Positions 34,026 to 43,191 of a stretch of DNA of 46,802 nt are shown piece by piece. The DNA comes from Capnocytophaga cynodegmi DSM 19736 (GTDB lineage Bacteria > Bacteroidota > Bacteroidia > Flavobacteriales > Flavobacteriaceae), in NCBI RefSeq assembly GCF_000379185.1, contig NZ_KB900714.1:1-46802 (forward strand), given 5' to 3'. The position numbers and the translations under genes were made by a program. Below the pieces are notes generated by a model. That model was not told the DNA's origin and ran no database searches. It worked only from the letters and a program-made list of their open reading frames with translations. Within the stretch, counting starts at the first letter, position 1; every line of letters begins with the position of its first letter.

Positions 34026-34844
34026 TCATCCTAATATCACATCTAATGACATCATTATAACAAAGCCTATAAGAAACCCTATTGTGGAGACATCTGTATT
34101 CTTATTTTGCTGTGACTCAGGAATTACTTCCTCAACAACCACATAAATCATCGCTCCCGCCGCAAAGGACAATGCATAAGGCAAAATTGGCGTGAAAAAC
34201 AACACAGCAACCGCTCCTAAAACTCCCGCAATAGGTTCTACTACAGCAGACAATTGCCCGTAAAAGAAACTTTTCCTTCGGCTTAATCCCATTGCTCGTA
34301 ATGGCACAGAAACCGCGATACCCTCAGGGAAGTTTTGTAAACCAATCCCTATTGCCAAAACTACCGCACCTGCAATAGAGGCTTCAGGAACTCCAGCCGC
34401 AACACCTCCAAAAAGCACACCCACTGCTAACCCTTCGGGAATATTATGCAAAGTTATTGCTAAAATCAATAAGGTGGTTTTTCTAAATCTTGATTTTATG
34501 CCCTCTGTTTGCTTAAAGTTTGCGTGAAAGTGAGGCAACAACTTATCCAAGACGAAAAGAAAAAACGCTCCTAATAAGAACCCCAAAACAGCTGGTATCA
34601 CTTTGTAAATCCCTTCTCCTGAAGTCATTTCCATAGAAGGAATTAATAAACTCCAAATACTTGCCGCTACCATCACTCCTCCCGTAAATCCGAGCATTCC
34701 ATCCATAAAAGTTTTATTCATCTCCTTGAAGAAAAAAACTACAGAGGCCCCTAAAGCTGTCACAAACCAAGTAAACAACGTTGCATAAAGTGCTGCATTC
34801 ACAGGGTCAATACTCTCTAAATAAGCAATTATCGATTCAACCAT
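34026..34844 (-). CDS. ZIP family divalent metal transporter
   Basis: Integral membrane ZIP (ZupT-like) transporter, 272 residues with eight predicted helices, importing zinc, manganese or iron. The metal-binding helix IV motif is HNIPEGLAVG (about 137-146) and helix V is GLQNFPEGIAVS (about 172-183). A short His-containing loop HFHANFKQ lies around residues 107-114. Its promoter is overlapped by a perfect 18-bp palindrome (34887-34904), so control by a metal-responsive repressor is likely; the box resembles DtxR/MntR-type sites, which would favour manganese or iron. The metal itself cannot be read from the sequence. Confidence 0.9.
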   Translation of the reverse strand: MVESIIAYLESIDPVNAALYATLFTWFVTALGASVVFFFKEMNKTFMDGMLGFTGGVMVAASIWSLLIPSMEMTSGEGIYKVIPAVLGFLLGAFFLFVLDKLLPHFHANFKQTEGIKSRFRKTTLLILAITLHNIPEGLAVGVLFGGVAAGVPEASIAGAVVLAIGIGLQNFPEGIAVSVPLRAMGLSRRKSFFYGQLSAVVEPIAGVLGAVAVLFFTPILPYALSFAAGAMIYVVVEEVIPESQQNKNTDVSTIGFLIGFVIMMSLDVILG

Positions 34845-34870
34845 AAATTAAAATCTAAAATTATGAAATG

Positions 34871-34878
34871 CAAAAATA
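34871..34878 (-). promoter_or_regulatory. Putative -7 box of the ZIP gene
   Basis: Minus-strand TATTTTTG matches TAnnTTTG, 27 bp before the start codon. The expected -33 position (about 34898) falls inside the palindrome at 34887-34904. Confidence 0.4.
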
Positions 34879-34886
34879 ATCATTTA

Positions 34887-34904
34887 TTTTAGATTAATCT
34901 AAAA
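34887..34904. promoter_or_regulatory. Palindromic operator at the ZIP promoter
   Basis: TTTTAGATTAATCTAAAA is a perfect 18-bp palindrome over the -33 region of the ZIP gene. Extra half-sites AATCTAAAA (34852-34860) and TTTAGATT (34931-34938) flank it. Inferred repressor-binding site for a metal-sensing regulator. Confidence 0.5.
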
Positions 34905-34952
34905 ATATTTTTAATCCATCAATAATATTATTTAGATTTATTTTACAAACCT

Positions 34953-37043
34953 TTATTTTTTCAAGTAATAATCATACATTGCTTCTTGTGACCTTATTAT
35001 TTGATTATTATTAGTTCGGTAGGCGTTATCTTGTTTTTCTGAAATAATCCTTGCTTTCACGTTATCCGCCCAACCAATTTCGAACGTATCAATCAGTTCT
35101 TTTTTGATATCAGGGTCGTAAATTGGGCAACCTACTTCTACTCGGTACGATATATTTCTTGTCATAAAATCTGCTGAAGAAATGTAAACTTTCGGATCTC
35201 CATCATTTCCGAAGATAAACAAACGAGGATGCTCCAAAAATTTATCCACAATACTGATAACTTCAATGTTCTCACTCATTCCTTTAACGCCAGGTATCAG
35301 ACAGCAAATTCCACGCACAATCATTTGAATCTTAACTCCTGCCCTACTAGCTTCGTACAATTTATCAATCATTTTGTAGCTCGTCAAGCTATTCATTTTC
35401 AATTTTATACAAGCCTCTTTACCAGCTTTTGCATTTTGTATCTCTTTATCAATGAGCTTAGTAAGCACTTTCTTTGTATAATGAGGTGAAACTATCAAAT
35501 GTTTGTAACGCTGAATTACATAACTTGTTTCCAGAAAGTTAAATACTTTATTAACTTCTTTTAGAATGTCCTGATTTGCTGTGAATAAGGTATAGTCAGT
35601 ATAGATTCTAGCAGTTGATTCATTAAAATTTCCTGTACTAATGAAACCATAACGTTTGATTTCCTTTCCTTCTTCTCGTTCAATCACACATATTTTACTA
35701 TGCACTTTTAGCCCACGAACACCAAAAATAAGTTTTACTCCTTCTGCCTTTAATAGCTCTGCATATTTTATGTTTGACTCTTCATCAAAACGTGCTTGAA
35801 GCTCTATCTGAACTGTAACTTTTTTACCATTTTTGACTGCATTTATCAGTGAATTAACCACTTGTGAATTTTTTGCTAAACGATAAATTGTGATTTTAAC
35901 AGATTTCACTTTGGGGTCTAATGCAGCTTCACGCAGAAACCAAACAATGTTAGAAAATGTATGATATGGAGTGAATTGCAAGTAGTCTTTTTCAGCTATT
36001 TTTTTAAGGAGACTACCTCCAGTGGCAAGTCCTTTAACAGGAAGTGGTTGAATGGGTTGATAGGTTAAATCGTGACGTCCCATACTTGGAAAACTCATAT
36101 AATCACGACGATTATGATATTTTCCTCCAGGTATAATACTGTCTGTTTCAACTATTTCCATTTTATCAAACAGAAATTGCAATGTATCTTTCCCTATTTC
36201 TTTATCATATACCAAACGTACGGGTTCTCCACTACGTCTTCCTTCCACACTCGAAGATATTTTCTCCACAAAACTCTTGCTTAAATCGTCATCAATATCA
36301 AGCTCTGCATCACGAGTGATTTTTATCATATGAGCAGTAAGAGACTCATAATCAAATATATTAAAAATTTGATGCATACAAAACCTAATAATGTCATCTA
36401 TCATTATTATGTAATGTTTGTTGCCAATTTGCGGAAGCTCAACAAAACGATTTAAAGTTGTAGGAAGCTCAATAAGAGCATATTGTATTTTCTCTTTGTA
36501 GGCTTTTGATGAAAAAAACTTTTGAACTCCTTTTGTCTTTGTCTCATTTTTGAGTGTCATTTTTATTGCTAAATACGCAACATCATCTTTCAGTTGAGGA
36601 AAAGCCTCTAAATCATTCAAAATAATTGTAAACAAAGCTGGACGTACCTTCGACAAAAAGTATGAATTCACAAACTGCTCGTGCTCAGCAAGTAATGTTT
36701 TTTCATTTACAATGAAAATATTTTCTTTTTCAAGTTGTTTGGTTACAGAATTAATTATCTGAAGGCTTTTTTCCTGTAAATGAATAACTTCTTTTGTAAT
36801 TTCTTCAAGTAATTCTTTAGCGTGTACACCAAGTTCATCGTGTGCGTGGTCGTTCATTGCCACACGCTTTACTGTCGCATAACGAACTTTAAAAAATTCA
36901 TCTAAATTGTTTGAAAAAATTCCAGCAAAACGGAGTCTTTCCAATAAGGGGACATTTTCATCAGCAGCTTCCTGAAGAACTCGAGCATTGAATTTCAACC
37001 AACTAAGCTCTCTGTTTATATATTTATTTTTATATTTTGTCAT
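34953..37043 (-). CDS. ppk1: Polyphosphate kinase 1
   Basis: Makes long-chain inorganic polyphosphate from ATP, usually at the inner face of the membrane. The 696-residue protein has the standard N, H, C1 and C2 domains. Catalytic histidines are visible in VHSKICVI (near residue 447, the autophosphorylation site) and LEHPRLFIFGN (near 605). The N-terminal domain starts with YINRELSWLKFNARVLQEA, the PPK1 signature. A PPK2 gene lies about 16 kb away in the same window, so both polymer-making and polymer-using enzymes are present. It has a putative promoter of its own. Confidence 0.95.
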   Translation of the reverse strand: MTKYKNKYINRELSWLKFNARVLQEAADENVPLLERLRFAGIFSNNLDEFFKVRYATVKRVAMNDHAHDELGVHAKELLEEITKEVIHLQEKSLQIINSVTKQLEKENIFIVNEKTLLAEHEQFVNSYFLSKVRPALFTIILNDLEAFPQLKDDVAYLAIKMTLKNETKTKGVQKFFSSKAYKEKIQYALIELPTTLNRFVELPQIGNKHYIIMIDDIIRFCMHQIFNIFDYESLTAHMIKITRDAELDIDDDLSKSFVEKISSSVEGRRSGEPVRLVYDKEIGKDTLQFLFDKMEIVETDSIIPGGKYHNRRDYMSFPSMGRHDLTYQPIQPLPVKGLATGGSLLKKIAEKDYLQFTPYHTFSNIVWFLREAALDPKVKSVKITIYRLAKNSQVVNSLINAVKNGKKVTVQIELQARFDEESNIKYAELLKAEGVKLIFGVRGLKVHSKICVIEREEGKEIKRYGFISTGNFNESTARIYTDYTLFTANQDILKEVNKVFNFLETSYVIQRYKHLIVSPHYTKKVLTKLIDKEIQNAKAGKEACIKLKMNSLTSYKMIDKLYEASRAGVKIQMIVRGICCLIPGVKGMSENIEVISIVDKFLEHPRLFIFGNDGDPKVYISSADFMTRNISYRVEVGCPIYDPDIKKELIDTFEIGWADNVKARIISEKQDNAYRTNNNQIIRSQEAMYDYYLKK

Positions 37044-37071
37044 TTTTGAATATTCTTTAAGAAATTTCGTG

Positions 37072-37102
37072 TAAAGGTATTATTTTTTTCTGATAGAAAC
37101 AA
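37072..37102 (-). promoter_or_regulatory. Possible promoter of ppk1
   Basis: On the minus strand TTG (37100-37102), 20 bp, TACCTTTA (37072-37079), a variant of the -33/-7 pair, 28 bp before the start. Confidence 0.35.
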
Positions 37103-37274
37103 GAACAGAATAAAGAATATAACATTATATAGTTCTTTGAAAATGTGATAATAAGGTTTCATAATAACTATCAAATTGAGGAATATTATTTTTATTGAAA
37201 AATGAAAACTTTTTACAAATAAATTCCATTTTTATTAATTTAAAGAATTTGAATTTCTTTTTTTCTTAAAAATA

Positions 37275-37306
37275 TTTGCTTATTACCAGTATATATTGTA
37301 ATATTG
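37275..37306 (+). promoter_or_regulatory. Probable promoter of rho
   Basis: TTTG (37275-37278), 20 bp, TAATATTG (37299-37306), with one mismatch to TAnnTTTG. The leader would be about 125 nt. Confidence 0.5.
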
Positions 37307-37313
37307 CAGCAGC

Positions 37314-37399
37314 TTTTCAGTTCCTTCTATTAAAAACATTCTCTAAACAATTCTTAATGAAGGAAATACCTATCTCAACAACATTCTAAAAACTGAAAA
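37314..37399 (+). promoter_or_regulatory. Structured rho leader
   Basis: TTTTCAGTT (37314-37322) can pair with AACTGAAAA (37391-37399), and TTCCTTC (37321-37327) with GAAGGAA (37359-37365). The two pairings share only TT at 37321-37322, so they can be nested or alternate. Inferred autoregulatory leader. Confidence 0.35.
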
Positions 37400-37438
37400 A
37401 AATCATCATTTTTTTATTTTAATAACAAAAAATTACCA

Positions 37439-39169
37439 ATGTTTGACATTACTGATTTAAAATCTATGAAGCTTCCTGAGTTACAGGAAATAGCTCAGGA
37501 GATGAAGGTGCCTAAATTTCGCAGCTTTAACAAAAGTGATTTAATTTATCAAATACTTGACCTTCAGGCATCAAATCCTCCATTACCACAAAAACAAGAA
37601 AAAGAGAAAGAAACTTCTGAAAAAAAAGCAAATTCTGTAAAAACTAAAAATAAGAAAAAGGAAACTGTTCAAAAAGTACCTTCTGAAACTAAAGCTCAAC
37701 AAGCTGATAAAGAGAATACTAATTCAAAAGAGAAAAAACAGGAGCCTACACAAAAACAAGTTGTAAAAAAAGAAAATCCTGTTACAAATAAAGAAAACAA
37801 AAAAACAGAAGTTAAAGAAACCTCACCTCAAGATTCTGATGAAGTAAGCAGAGAACCAAAACAATTTAAAAAACAGCAAAACTTCCAGAAGAAAAACAAC
37901 CAACAAAACACACAAAATCAACAAAATACACAGAACGGAAAGTCCAACTTCAATAAGAATGGTAATGGGAATAATCAAAACCATTCAAATAACAACCATT
38001 CCGAAAATTTTGACAAGGAAAAGAAAAATCGTTATCGATCACCCGAATTTGAATTTGACGGAATTGTAGAATGTGAAGGTGTTTTAGATATAATGCAAGA
38101 CGGATATGGTTTTCTTCGTTCTTCCGATTACAATTATTTAGCCTCACCTGATGATATTTATGTGTCACAATCTCAAATTAGACTTTTTGGATTACAAACA
38201 GGCGATACAGTATTGGGAGCAGTACGTCCTCCAAAAGAAGGAGAAAAATATTTCCCTCTTCTTAAAGTACTGAAAATAAACGGACTTGACCCTCAAATTG
38301 TACGTGATCGTGTTTCTTTCGAACATTTAACACCTCTTTTCCCAGATGAAAAATTTAAATTAGCAGAAAAAGGAAGTACCATTTCTACCCGAATAATTGA
38401 CTTGTTCTCACCTATCGGCAAAGGACAAAGAGGAATGATTGTTGCTCAGCCTAAAACTGGTAAAACAATGTTACTCAAAGATATAGCAAATGCTATTTCT
38501 AAAAATCATCCTGAAGTATACTTAATGGTATTACTCATTGATGAGCGTCCTGAGGAAGTGACTGATATGCAACGAAGTGTGAAAGGTGAAATTATTGCTT
38601 CCACTTTTGACAAAGAGGCTTCAGAGCACGTTCGAATTGCAAATATTGTGTTGGAAAAAGCCAAACGACTCGTAGAATGCGGACACGATGTGGTAATTCT
38701 GTTAGATTCAATTACACGATTAGCCAGAGCCTATAATACGGTTCAACCTGCTTCAGGTAAAGTACTTACAGGAGGAGTTGATGCGAATGCACTTCACAAG
38801 CCAAAACGTTTTTTTGGTGCAGCTCGAAATATTGAAAACGGAGGTTCTCTCTCAATCATTGCAACCGCCCTTACTGAAACTGGCTCAAAAATGGATGAAG
38901 TTATCTTCGAGGAATTCAAAGGAACAGGAAATATGGAATTACAATTAGATAGACGTATTTCGAACCGCCGTATCTTCCCTGCCATTGACCTTATTTCATC
39001 TTCAACACGTCGTGATGATTTGCTACTCGATGAAAAAACACTTCAACGTACTTGGATATTGCGTAAATATTTGGCAGATATGAATCCTGTGGAAGCCATG
39101 GAATTTATGGAAACACAAATGAAACAAACTCGCAATAATGAAGAATTTCTTATCACGATGAATAATTAG
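37439..39169 (+). CDS. rho: Transcription termination factor Rho with disordered insert
   Basis: Hexameric RNA-dependent ATPase that ends transcription. The 576-residue protein has an N-terminal SAP-like Rho_N (1-45), then a low-complexity insert (about 49-203): Lys/Glu/Thr-rich to about 145, then Asn/Gln-rich with a doubled QQNTQN unit (155-166). The cold-shock RNA-binding domain follows (about 205-280, with DGYGFLRS). Walker A is AQPKTGKT (about 340-347), Walker [17 protein letters not shown]. coli Rho is 419 residues and lacks the insert. Similar inserts are known in Bacteroidota, where that of Bacteroides thetaiotaomicron has been linked to phase separation. A structured leader precedes the gene and a strong terminator follows. 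Confidence 0.95.
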   Translation: MFDITDLKSMKLPELQEIAQEMKVPKFRSFNKSDLIYQILDLQASNPPLPQKQEKEKETSEKKANSVKTKNKKKETVQKVPSETKAQQADKENTNSKEKKQEPTQKQVVKKENPVTNKENKKTEVKETSPQDSDEVSREPKQFKKQQNFQKKNNQQNTQNQQNTQNGKSNFNKNGNGNNQNHSNNNHSENFDKEKKNRYRSPEFEFDGIVECEGVLDIMQDGYGFLRSSDYNYLASPDDIYVSQSQIRLFGLQTGDTVLGAVRPPKEGEKYFPLLKVLKINGLDPQIVRDRVSFEHLTPLFPDEKFKLAEKGSTISTRIIDLFSPIGKGQRGMIVAQPKTGKTMLLKDIANAISKNHPEVYLMVLLIDERPEEVTDMQRSVKGEIIASTFDKEASEHVRIANIVLEKAKRLVECGHDVVILLDSITRLARAYNTVQPASGKVLTGGVDANALHKPKRFFGAARNIENGGSLSIIATALTETGSKMDEVIFEEFKGTGNMELQLDRRISNRRIFPAIDLISSSTRRDDLLLDEKTLQRTWILRKYLADMNPVEAMEFMETQMKQTRNNEEFLITMNN

Positions 39170-39183
39170 ATTTTAACAATACG

Positions 39184-39217
39184 AAAAAAGCTATTTCTTT
39201 TGGGAAATAGCTTTTTT
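39184..39217. terminator. Bidirectional terminator rho/parE
   Basis: A 14-bp perfect stem AAAAAAGCTATTTC (39184-39197) / GAAATAGCTTTTTT (39204-39217) between the convergent rho and parE genes. Confidence 0.88.
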
Positions 39218-39237
39218 ATTTTAAAAATAGATAAAAA

Positions 39238-41094
39238 TTAATTTTCTTCAATCATATCTAACTCCACACGGAGGTTATTTATGATAAATTCCTGACGATC
39301 TGGCGTATTTTTTCCCATATAAAATTCCAAAAGTTGCTCTGTATGAATAGTTTTATCCATCATCACGGGGTCCAAACGCATGTCTTCACCAATAAAATAT
39401 TTAAATTCATCAGGCGAAATTTCTCCCAATCCTTTAAATCTGGTAATTTCAGGTTTTCCCTTAAGTTTCTTAATTGCATTTTGTTTTTCCTCTTCACTGT
39501 AACAATAAATAGTTTCCTGTTTATCTCTCACTCGAAAAAGAGGTGTTTGTAAAATGTATACGTGACCTTCCTTTATCAATTCAGGGAAAAATTGTAAAAA
39601 GAAAGTAATCAAAAGTAAACGAATGTGCATTCCGTCCACATCGGCATCTGTTGCAATGACAATATTGTTGTATCGCAAGTCAGAAATAGAATCTTCTATG
39701 TTTAATGCGGCTTGTAATAGGTTAAATTCTTCGTTTTCATAAACGATTTTTTTAGTCATTCCGAATGTATTGAGTGGCTTTCCCTTAAGGCTGAAAACTG
39801 CCTGTGTTTCCACATCACGTGACTTGGTAATAGAACCTGAAGCCGAATCTCCCTCAGTGATAAAAAGCGTGGTCTCTAAATTTCGTTCTTTTTTAGTATC
39901 TGTTAAATGAATACGACAATCACGAAGCTTTTTGTTATGCAGACTTACTTTTTTTGCTGCTTCTCTGGCTGATTTTCTGATACCTGCGAGTTCCTTACGT
40001 TCACGTTCCGCTTGTTCTATTTTCTTTTTTATTTCATCGGCAACAGCCAAATTTTTATGGAGAAAATCGTCTAAATGTTTACCAATGAACTCATTAATAT
40101 GAGAACGTACCGAAGGCATTCCCTCTCCCATTTCAGTAGAACCCAACTTAGTTTTTGTCTGACTTTCAAAAACAGGTTCCATCACTTTAATGGATATTCC
40201 ACCAATAATTGACTTACGGATATCGGAAGCATCATACGATTTGTTAAAAAAATCTCGAATAGTTTTCACATAAGCCTCTCTGAAGGCCAACAGATGCGTC
40301 CCTCCCTGAGTTGTATTTTGCCCATTGACAAAGGAATAATATTCCTCACTATACTGAGTTCGGCTGTGTGTTACCGCTACCTCAATATCCGTTCCTTTCA
40401 GATGAACGATAGGATAGAGAAAATCCTCTTCATTGTTATTCTCTGTTAATAAATCTTTCAGTCCATTTTCGGAATAATATTTCTCTCCGTTGTAGTGTAT
40501 CGTAAGCCCAGGGTTCAAGTACACGTAGTTTTTCAACATCCGCTCAATGTACTCATTCCTAAACTTATAATTTTTAAAAATGCTCTCATCAGGAATAAAA
40601 ACCACGTTTGTTCCTCTTCGTTTGGAAGATTCCTCAATAGGAGATTCCTCCAACAAAATACCTTTTTCAAATACAGCAGACTTCGACTGATTATCTCTAA
40701 CAGATTCTACCTTAAAATACACAGATAACGCATTGACGGCTTTTGTACCTACACCGTTGAGTCCCACCGATTTTTTAAATGCTCGTGAATCATACTTTCC
40801 CCCCGTATTCATTTTTGAAACCACATCTACCACCTTTCCCAAAGGAATTCCTCGCCCGTAATCCCTTACATCTACTCGGTTTTCCGTGATTTTAACTTCA
40901 ATGGTTTTTCCTGCACCCATAACAAACTCATCAATGCAGTTATCCAAAACCTCTTTCAGAAGAATATAAATTCCATCATCAGGGGAAGAACCATCACCCA
41001 ACTTACCAATGTACATTCCTGGCCGCATACGAATATGCTCCCGCCAATCTAATGACTTAATATTATCTTCTGTATATTGTGTATTTTCCATCAC
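39238..41094 (-). CDS. parE: DNA topoisomerase IV subunit B
   Basis: ATPase subunit of a type IIA topoisomerase that decatenates daughter chromosomes with ParC. The 618-residue protein has a GHKL ATPase domain with [11 protein letters not shown] (about 50-60), DYGRGIPLG and [14 protein letters not shown], a transducer domain and a TOPRIM domain with the acidic motifs EGDSASGS and DADVDGMHI. Length and sequence style favour ParE over GyrB (usually about 645-800 residues in this group). No parC gene is present in the window: the downstream side is the convergent rho gene. Confidence 0.9.
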   Translation of the reverse strand: MMENTQYTEDNIKSLDWREHIRMRPGMYIGKLGDGSSPDDGIYILLKEVLDNCIDEFVMGAGKTIEVKITENRVDVRDYGRGIPLGKVVDVVSKMNTGGKYDSRAFKKSVGLNGVGTKAVNALSVYFKVESVRDNQSKSAVFEKGILLEESPIEESSKRRGTNVVFIPDESIFKNYKFRNEYIERMLKNYVYLNPGLTIHYNGEKYYSENGLKDLLTENNNEEDFLYPIVHLKGTDIEVAVTHSRTQYSEEYYSFVNGQNTTQGGTHLLAFREAYVKTIRDFFNKSYDASDIRKSIIGGISIKVMEPVFESQTKTKLGSTEMGEGMPSVRSHINEFIGKHLDDFLHKNLAVADEIKKKIEQAERERKELAGIRKSAREAAKKVSLHNKKLRDCRIHLTDTKKERNLETTLFITEGDSASGSITKSRDVETQAVFSLKGKPLNTFGMTKKIVYENEEFNLLQAALNIEDSISDLRYNNIVIATDADVDGMHIRLLLITFFLQFFPELIKEGHVYILQTPLFRVRDKQETIYCYSEEEKQNAIKKLKGKPEITRFKGLGEISPDEFKYFIGEDMRLDPVMMDKTIHTEQLLEFYMGKNTPDRQEFIINNLRVELDMIEEN

Positions 41095-41116
41095 TTAAAA
41101 CATTTTCAAAACTCTG

Positions 41117-41124
41117 CGAAGATA
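41117..41124 (-). promoter_or_regulatory. Possible -7 box of parE
   Basis: Minus-strand TATCTTCG, a TTCG variant of TAnnTTTG, in the 45-bp gap before parE. No -33 element is seen. Confidence 0.3.
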
Positions 41125-41139
41125 CTAATTTTTTAAAAT

Positions 41140-41625
41140 TTATTTATTTTCGATTTGCTTTTTTATTTCTATCAGACTCTTAAATAACTTTCCGTCAGAT
41201 ACTTGAAGTCCTTGACAGATTAGATTGAATATTTCTAATTTACGATCTTCTACTAATTTCTTTTTCCCTGTGTAAAACTGAACTTTATCGGAATGTATAT
41301 TTTTCTCAAGCCATTGAAATCCATTTGGAGTTGTCAAATCAACAATTTTATCTGAAACCAACACAGAAATCATCTGAGCATCATTTTCTTGGAAAGAGAA
41401 GCAATTAATCGAATCACTATCAATTCTTTCCAAAAACTCAACTTTTTCTAAACTTTTCTCCCAAACCAAATCGCTGAAAATATCAATTTCCTCTTCCGCT
41501 ATATGAGGTTTTTCCCTTTTTATGGTTTCCCATCCATCAAAAGTAATTTGTTGCGAGGCTAAAAAACGAGCAAAATCATAGTGGAGTTCTTCCAGTTGTT
41601 CCTTAGTTAAACGTATGTATTTCAT
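41140..41625 (-). CDS. Conserved Bacteroidota protein, DUF6495-like
   Basis: Cytosolic protein of 161 residues without signal peptide or cysteine clusters. The N-terminal segment YIRLTKEQLEELHYDFARFL is helical, and a central mixed region includes NCFSFQENDAQMISVLVSDK. I recall this type as a flavobacterial family now named DUF6495, with no known function; the family name is from memory and not confirmed. It lies just upstream of parE (45 bp) on the same strand and may share its transcript. Confidence 0.7.
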   Translation of the reverse strand: MKYIRLTKEQLEELHYDFARFLASQQITFDGWETIKREKPHIAEEEIDIFSDLVWEKSLEKVEFLERIDSDSINCFSFQENDAQMISVLVSDKIVDLTTPNGFQWLEKNIHSDKVQFYTGKKKLVEDRKLEIFNLICQGLQVSDGKLFKSLIEIKKQIENK

Positions 41626-41644
41626 TTATTTACAAAAACTAAAA

Positions 41645-41682
41645 GTTGAGAGTTAAATTGTTTTCACGCTTTAATTCTCAAC
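41645..41682 (-). terminator. Terminator after the DUF2007 gene
   Basis: A 13-bp stem GTTGAGAGTTAAA (41645-41657) / TTTAATTCTCAAC (41670-41682) with one non-Watson-Crick pair, followed on the minus strand by TTTT-AG-TTTTT. It closes the Lrp-kinase-DUF2007 operon. Confidence 0.75.
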
Positions 41683-41723
41683 TGATAAACATATTTTTAA
41701 TAATGATAATAAAGACAGAAGAA

Positions 41724-41948
41724 TTAACCTTCTAACGACAAGTTTTTCAAAACTTCAATAGCATCATCATACTGACTTTCAAAAACATACATTTCCACCT
41801 GCATCGGAATTTCACTTGCAAATCCTGCTAATCTTCCTGATTCTGTACGGTCTTTTATAATAGGTTCAATTCCAATCTGTTCCAAAGCTAACCTTATAAG
41901 ATTTGCTTGAATTGAAGAACCTTCAAATATTTTTTTTAATTCTGGCAT
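41724..41948 (-). CDS. DUF2007 family protein
   Basis: 74-residue protein of the DUF2007 (putative signal-transducing, PII-like fold) family. The pattern is KKIFEGSSIQANLIRLALEQ followed by IEPIIKD and a final strand VEMYVFESQYDDAIEVL. The function is unknown. It is the last gene of an operon behind the deoxynucleoside kinase (21 bp) and ends at a terminator. Confidence 0.85.
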   Translation of the reverse strand: MPELKKIFEGSSIQANLIRLALEQIGIEPIIKDRTESGRLAGFASEIPMQVEMYVFESQYDDAIEVLKNLSLEG

Positions 41949-41969
41949 ATTGATTTGTTTTTGATTATT

Positions 41970-42584
41970 CTAAAAGAGACCATAGAGTAAACCATCAACC
42001 TTATTTATTATTTCACCCAAATCCTCTGGATTATCCACAAAATTGATATTATCCACATCAACAATCAATAACTTTCCTTTGTTGTAATTTTTAATCCATT
42101 GTTCGTAGTGTTCATTCAAACGATTGAGATAATCTATTGAAATAGAGCTTTCATACTCTCTACCTCGCTTGTGAATTTGTTTCACCAAATTTGAAATTGT
42201 ACTTCGTAAATAAATTAACAAATCGGGCGGTTGCACCAACTTTTCCATCAAAAAGAAAAGTGATTTATAATTCTGAAAATCTCTCCCACTCATAAGTCCC
42301 ATTTCGTGCAAATTAGGGGCAAAAATATGAGCGTCTTCATAAATTGTTCGGTCTTGGATTATATTATTCCCCTTCTCACGAAAATCCAAAACTTGACGAA
42401 AACGGCTATTCAAGAAATAGATTTGTAAATTGAAGCTCCAACGTTCCATCTGATGATAAAAATCATCTAAATACGGGTTATCTACAACATCTTCATAATG
42501 AGCTTCCCAACCATAATGCTTTGCTAACAAAGCTGTTAATGTTGTTTTCCCTGCTCCAATATTTCCTGCAACGGCTATATGCAT
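41970..42584 (-). CDS. Deoxynucleoside kinase
   Basis: Phosphorylates deoxyribonucleosides in the salvage pathway (deoxyadenosine/deoxyguanosine kinase-like). The 204-residue protein has a P-loop GNIGAGKT (7-14), the substrate segment WSFNLQIYFLNSRF (about 49-62), the DR(S/T) motif as QDRTIYED (about 77-84) and the lid RGREYESS (about 139-146). It starts 29 bp after the second Lrp gene and is followed closely by the DUF2007 gene. The base preference cannot be settled from the sequence. Confidence 0.9.
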   Translation of the reverse strand: MHIAVAGNIGAGKTTLTALLAKHYGWEAHYEDVVDNPYLDDFYHQMERWSFNLQIYFLNSRFRQVLDFREKGNNIIQDRTIYEDAHIFAPNLHEMGLMSGRDFQNYKSLFFLMEKLVQPPDLLIYLRSTISNLVKQIHKRGREYESSISIDYLNRLNEHYEQWIKNYNKGKLLIVDVDNINFVDNPEDLGEIINKVDGLLYGLF

Positions 42585-42613
42585 TGGTCTTAACTATTTT
42601 AGTACTATGTATT

Positions 42614-43132
42614 TTATATTTCGTTATTGTTTTTTAGTGTGTTGTTGTATTCAAACTCTGCTTCATCACGCAAACATTTTATCATAGATGTATTTTTTAT
42701 TTCCTTAATTACAAACGAGCTTTGAATATTTGCAATTATTTCCAATTTTGAAATTTTATGTACTACAAATCTTTGGTATTCCTCCATATCGTTCAACACC
42801 AACTTGAGCAGAAAATCATAGCCTCCCGCCATATACGAAGCTTCAAGAACCTCATCTAACGTGCTGATATATCTTTCAAACTCTTCAAAAAGTTCTCCCT
42901 GATGGCGAAGTAATTTTACTTGACAATATGCTACGAGCTTTTTCCCTAACTGCTTTGGATTCACAACTGCGACATAATTCTCTATCACTCCGCTAGTTTC
43001 CATTTTTTTTATCCGCTCGTGAACAGGTGTGATGGAAAGCCCCACTTTTTCTGCTAACTTCTTGATAGATTGCTTACCATCTTGTTGCAATTCATCAAGT
43101 AACATAAAGTCTATATGATCTAACATTTGCAT
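42614..43132 (-). CDS. Lrp/AsnC family transcriptional regulator
   Basis: Second feast/famine regulator in the window, 172 residues. The N-terminal winged HTH (about residues 5-60) includes LDELQQDGKQSIKKLAEKVG and SITPVHERIKKMETSG. The RAM domain (about 70-155) is the normal ligand-binding part, and a short C-terminal tail follows. It differs from the Lrp at 2738-3229 in the HTH and is not a recent copy. It leads an operon with deoxynucleoside kinase and DUF2007, an unusual partner set; whether it controls its own operon is unknown. Confidence 0.9.
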   Translation of the reverse strand: MQMLDHIDFMLLDELQQDGKQSIKKLAEKVGLSITPVHERIKKMETSGVIENYVAVVNPKQLGKKLVAYCQVKLLRHQGELFEEFERYISTLDEVLEASYMAGGYDFLLKLVLNDMEEYQRFVVHKISKLEIIANIQSSFVIKEIKNTSMIKCLRDEAEFEYNNTLKNNNEI

Positions 43133-43191
43133 AATTATTCAATTATTTTAAGATTATGTGGGTAAAAATATTTTATTTTTTTGAAAAACAC

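Larger units (their letters stand above)
37044..37438. other. Divergent promoter region ppk1 / rho with rho leader
   Basis: A 395-bp gap with a possible ppk1 promoter (37072-37102), the probable rho promoter (37275-37306) and a rho leader of about 125 nt with long-range inverted repeats (37314-37399). Between 37110 and 37270 I see only AT-rich sequence. Confidence 0.6.

Noticed and set aside
37901-37936. Doubled 18-bp unit that could suggest a tandem repeat or CRISPR fragment
   Set aside because: It is inside the rho gene, only two copies, and encodes the Gln/Asn-rich insert.
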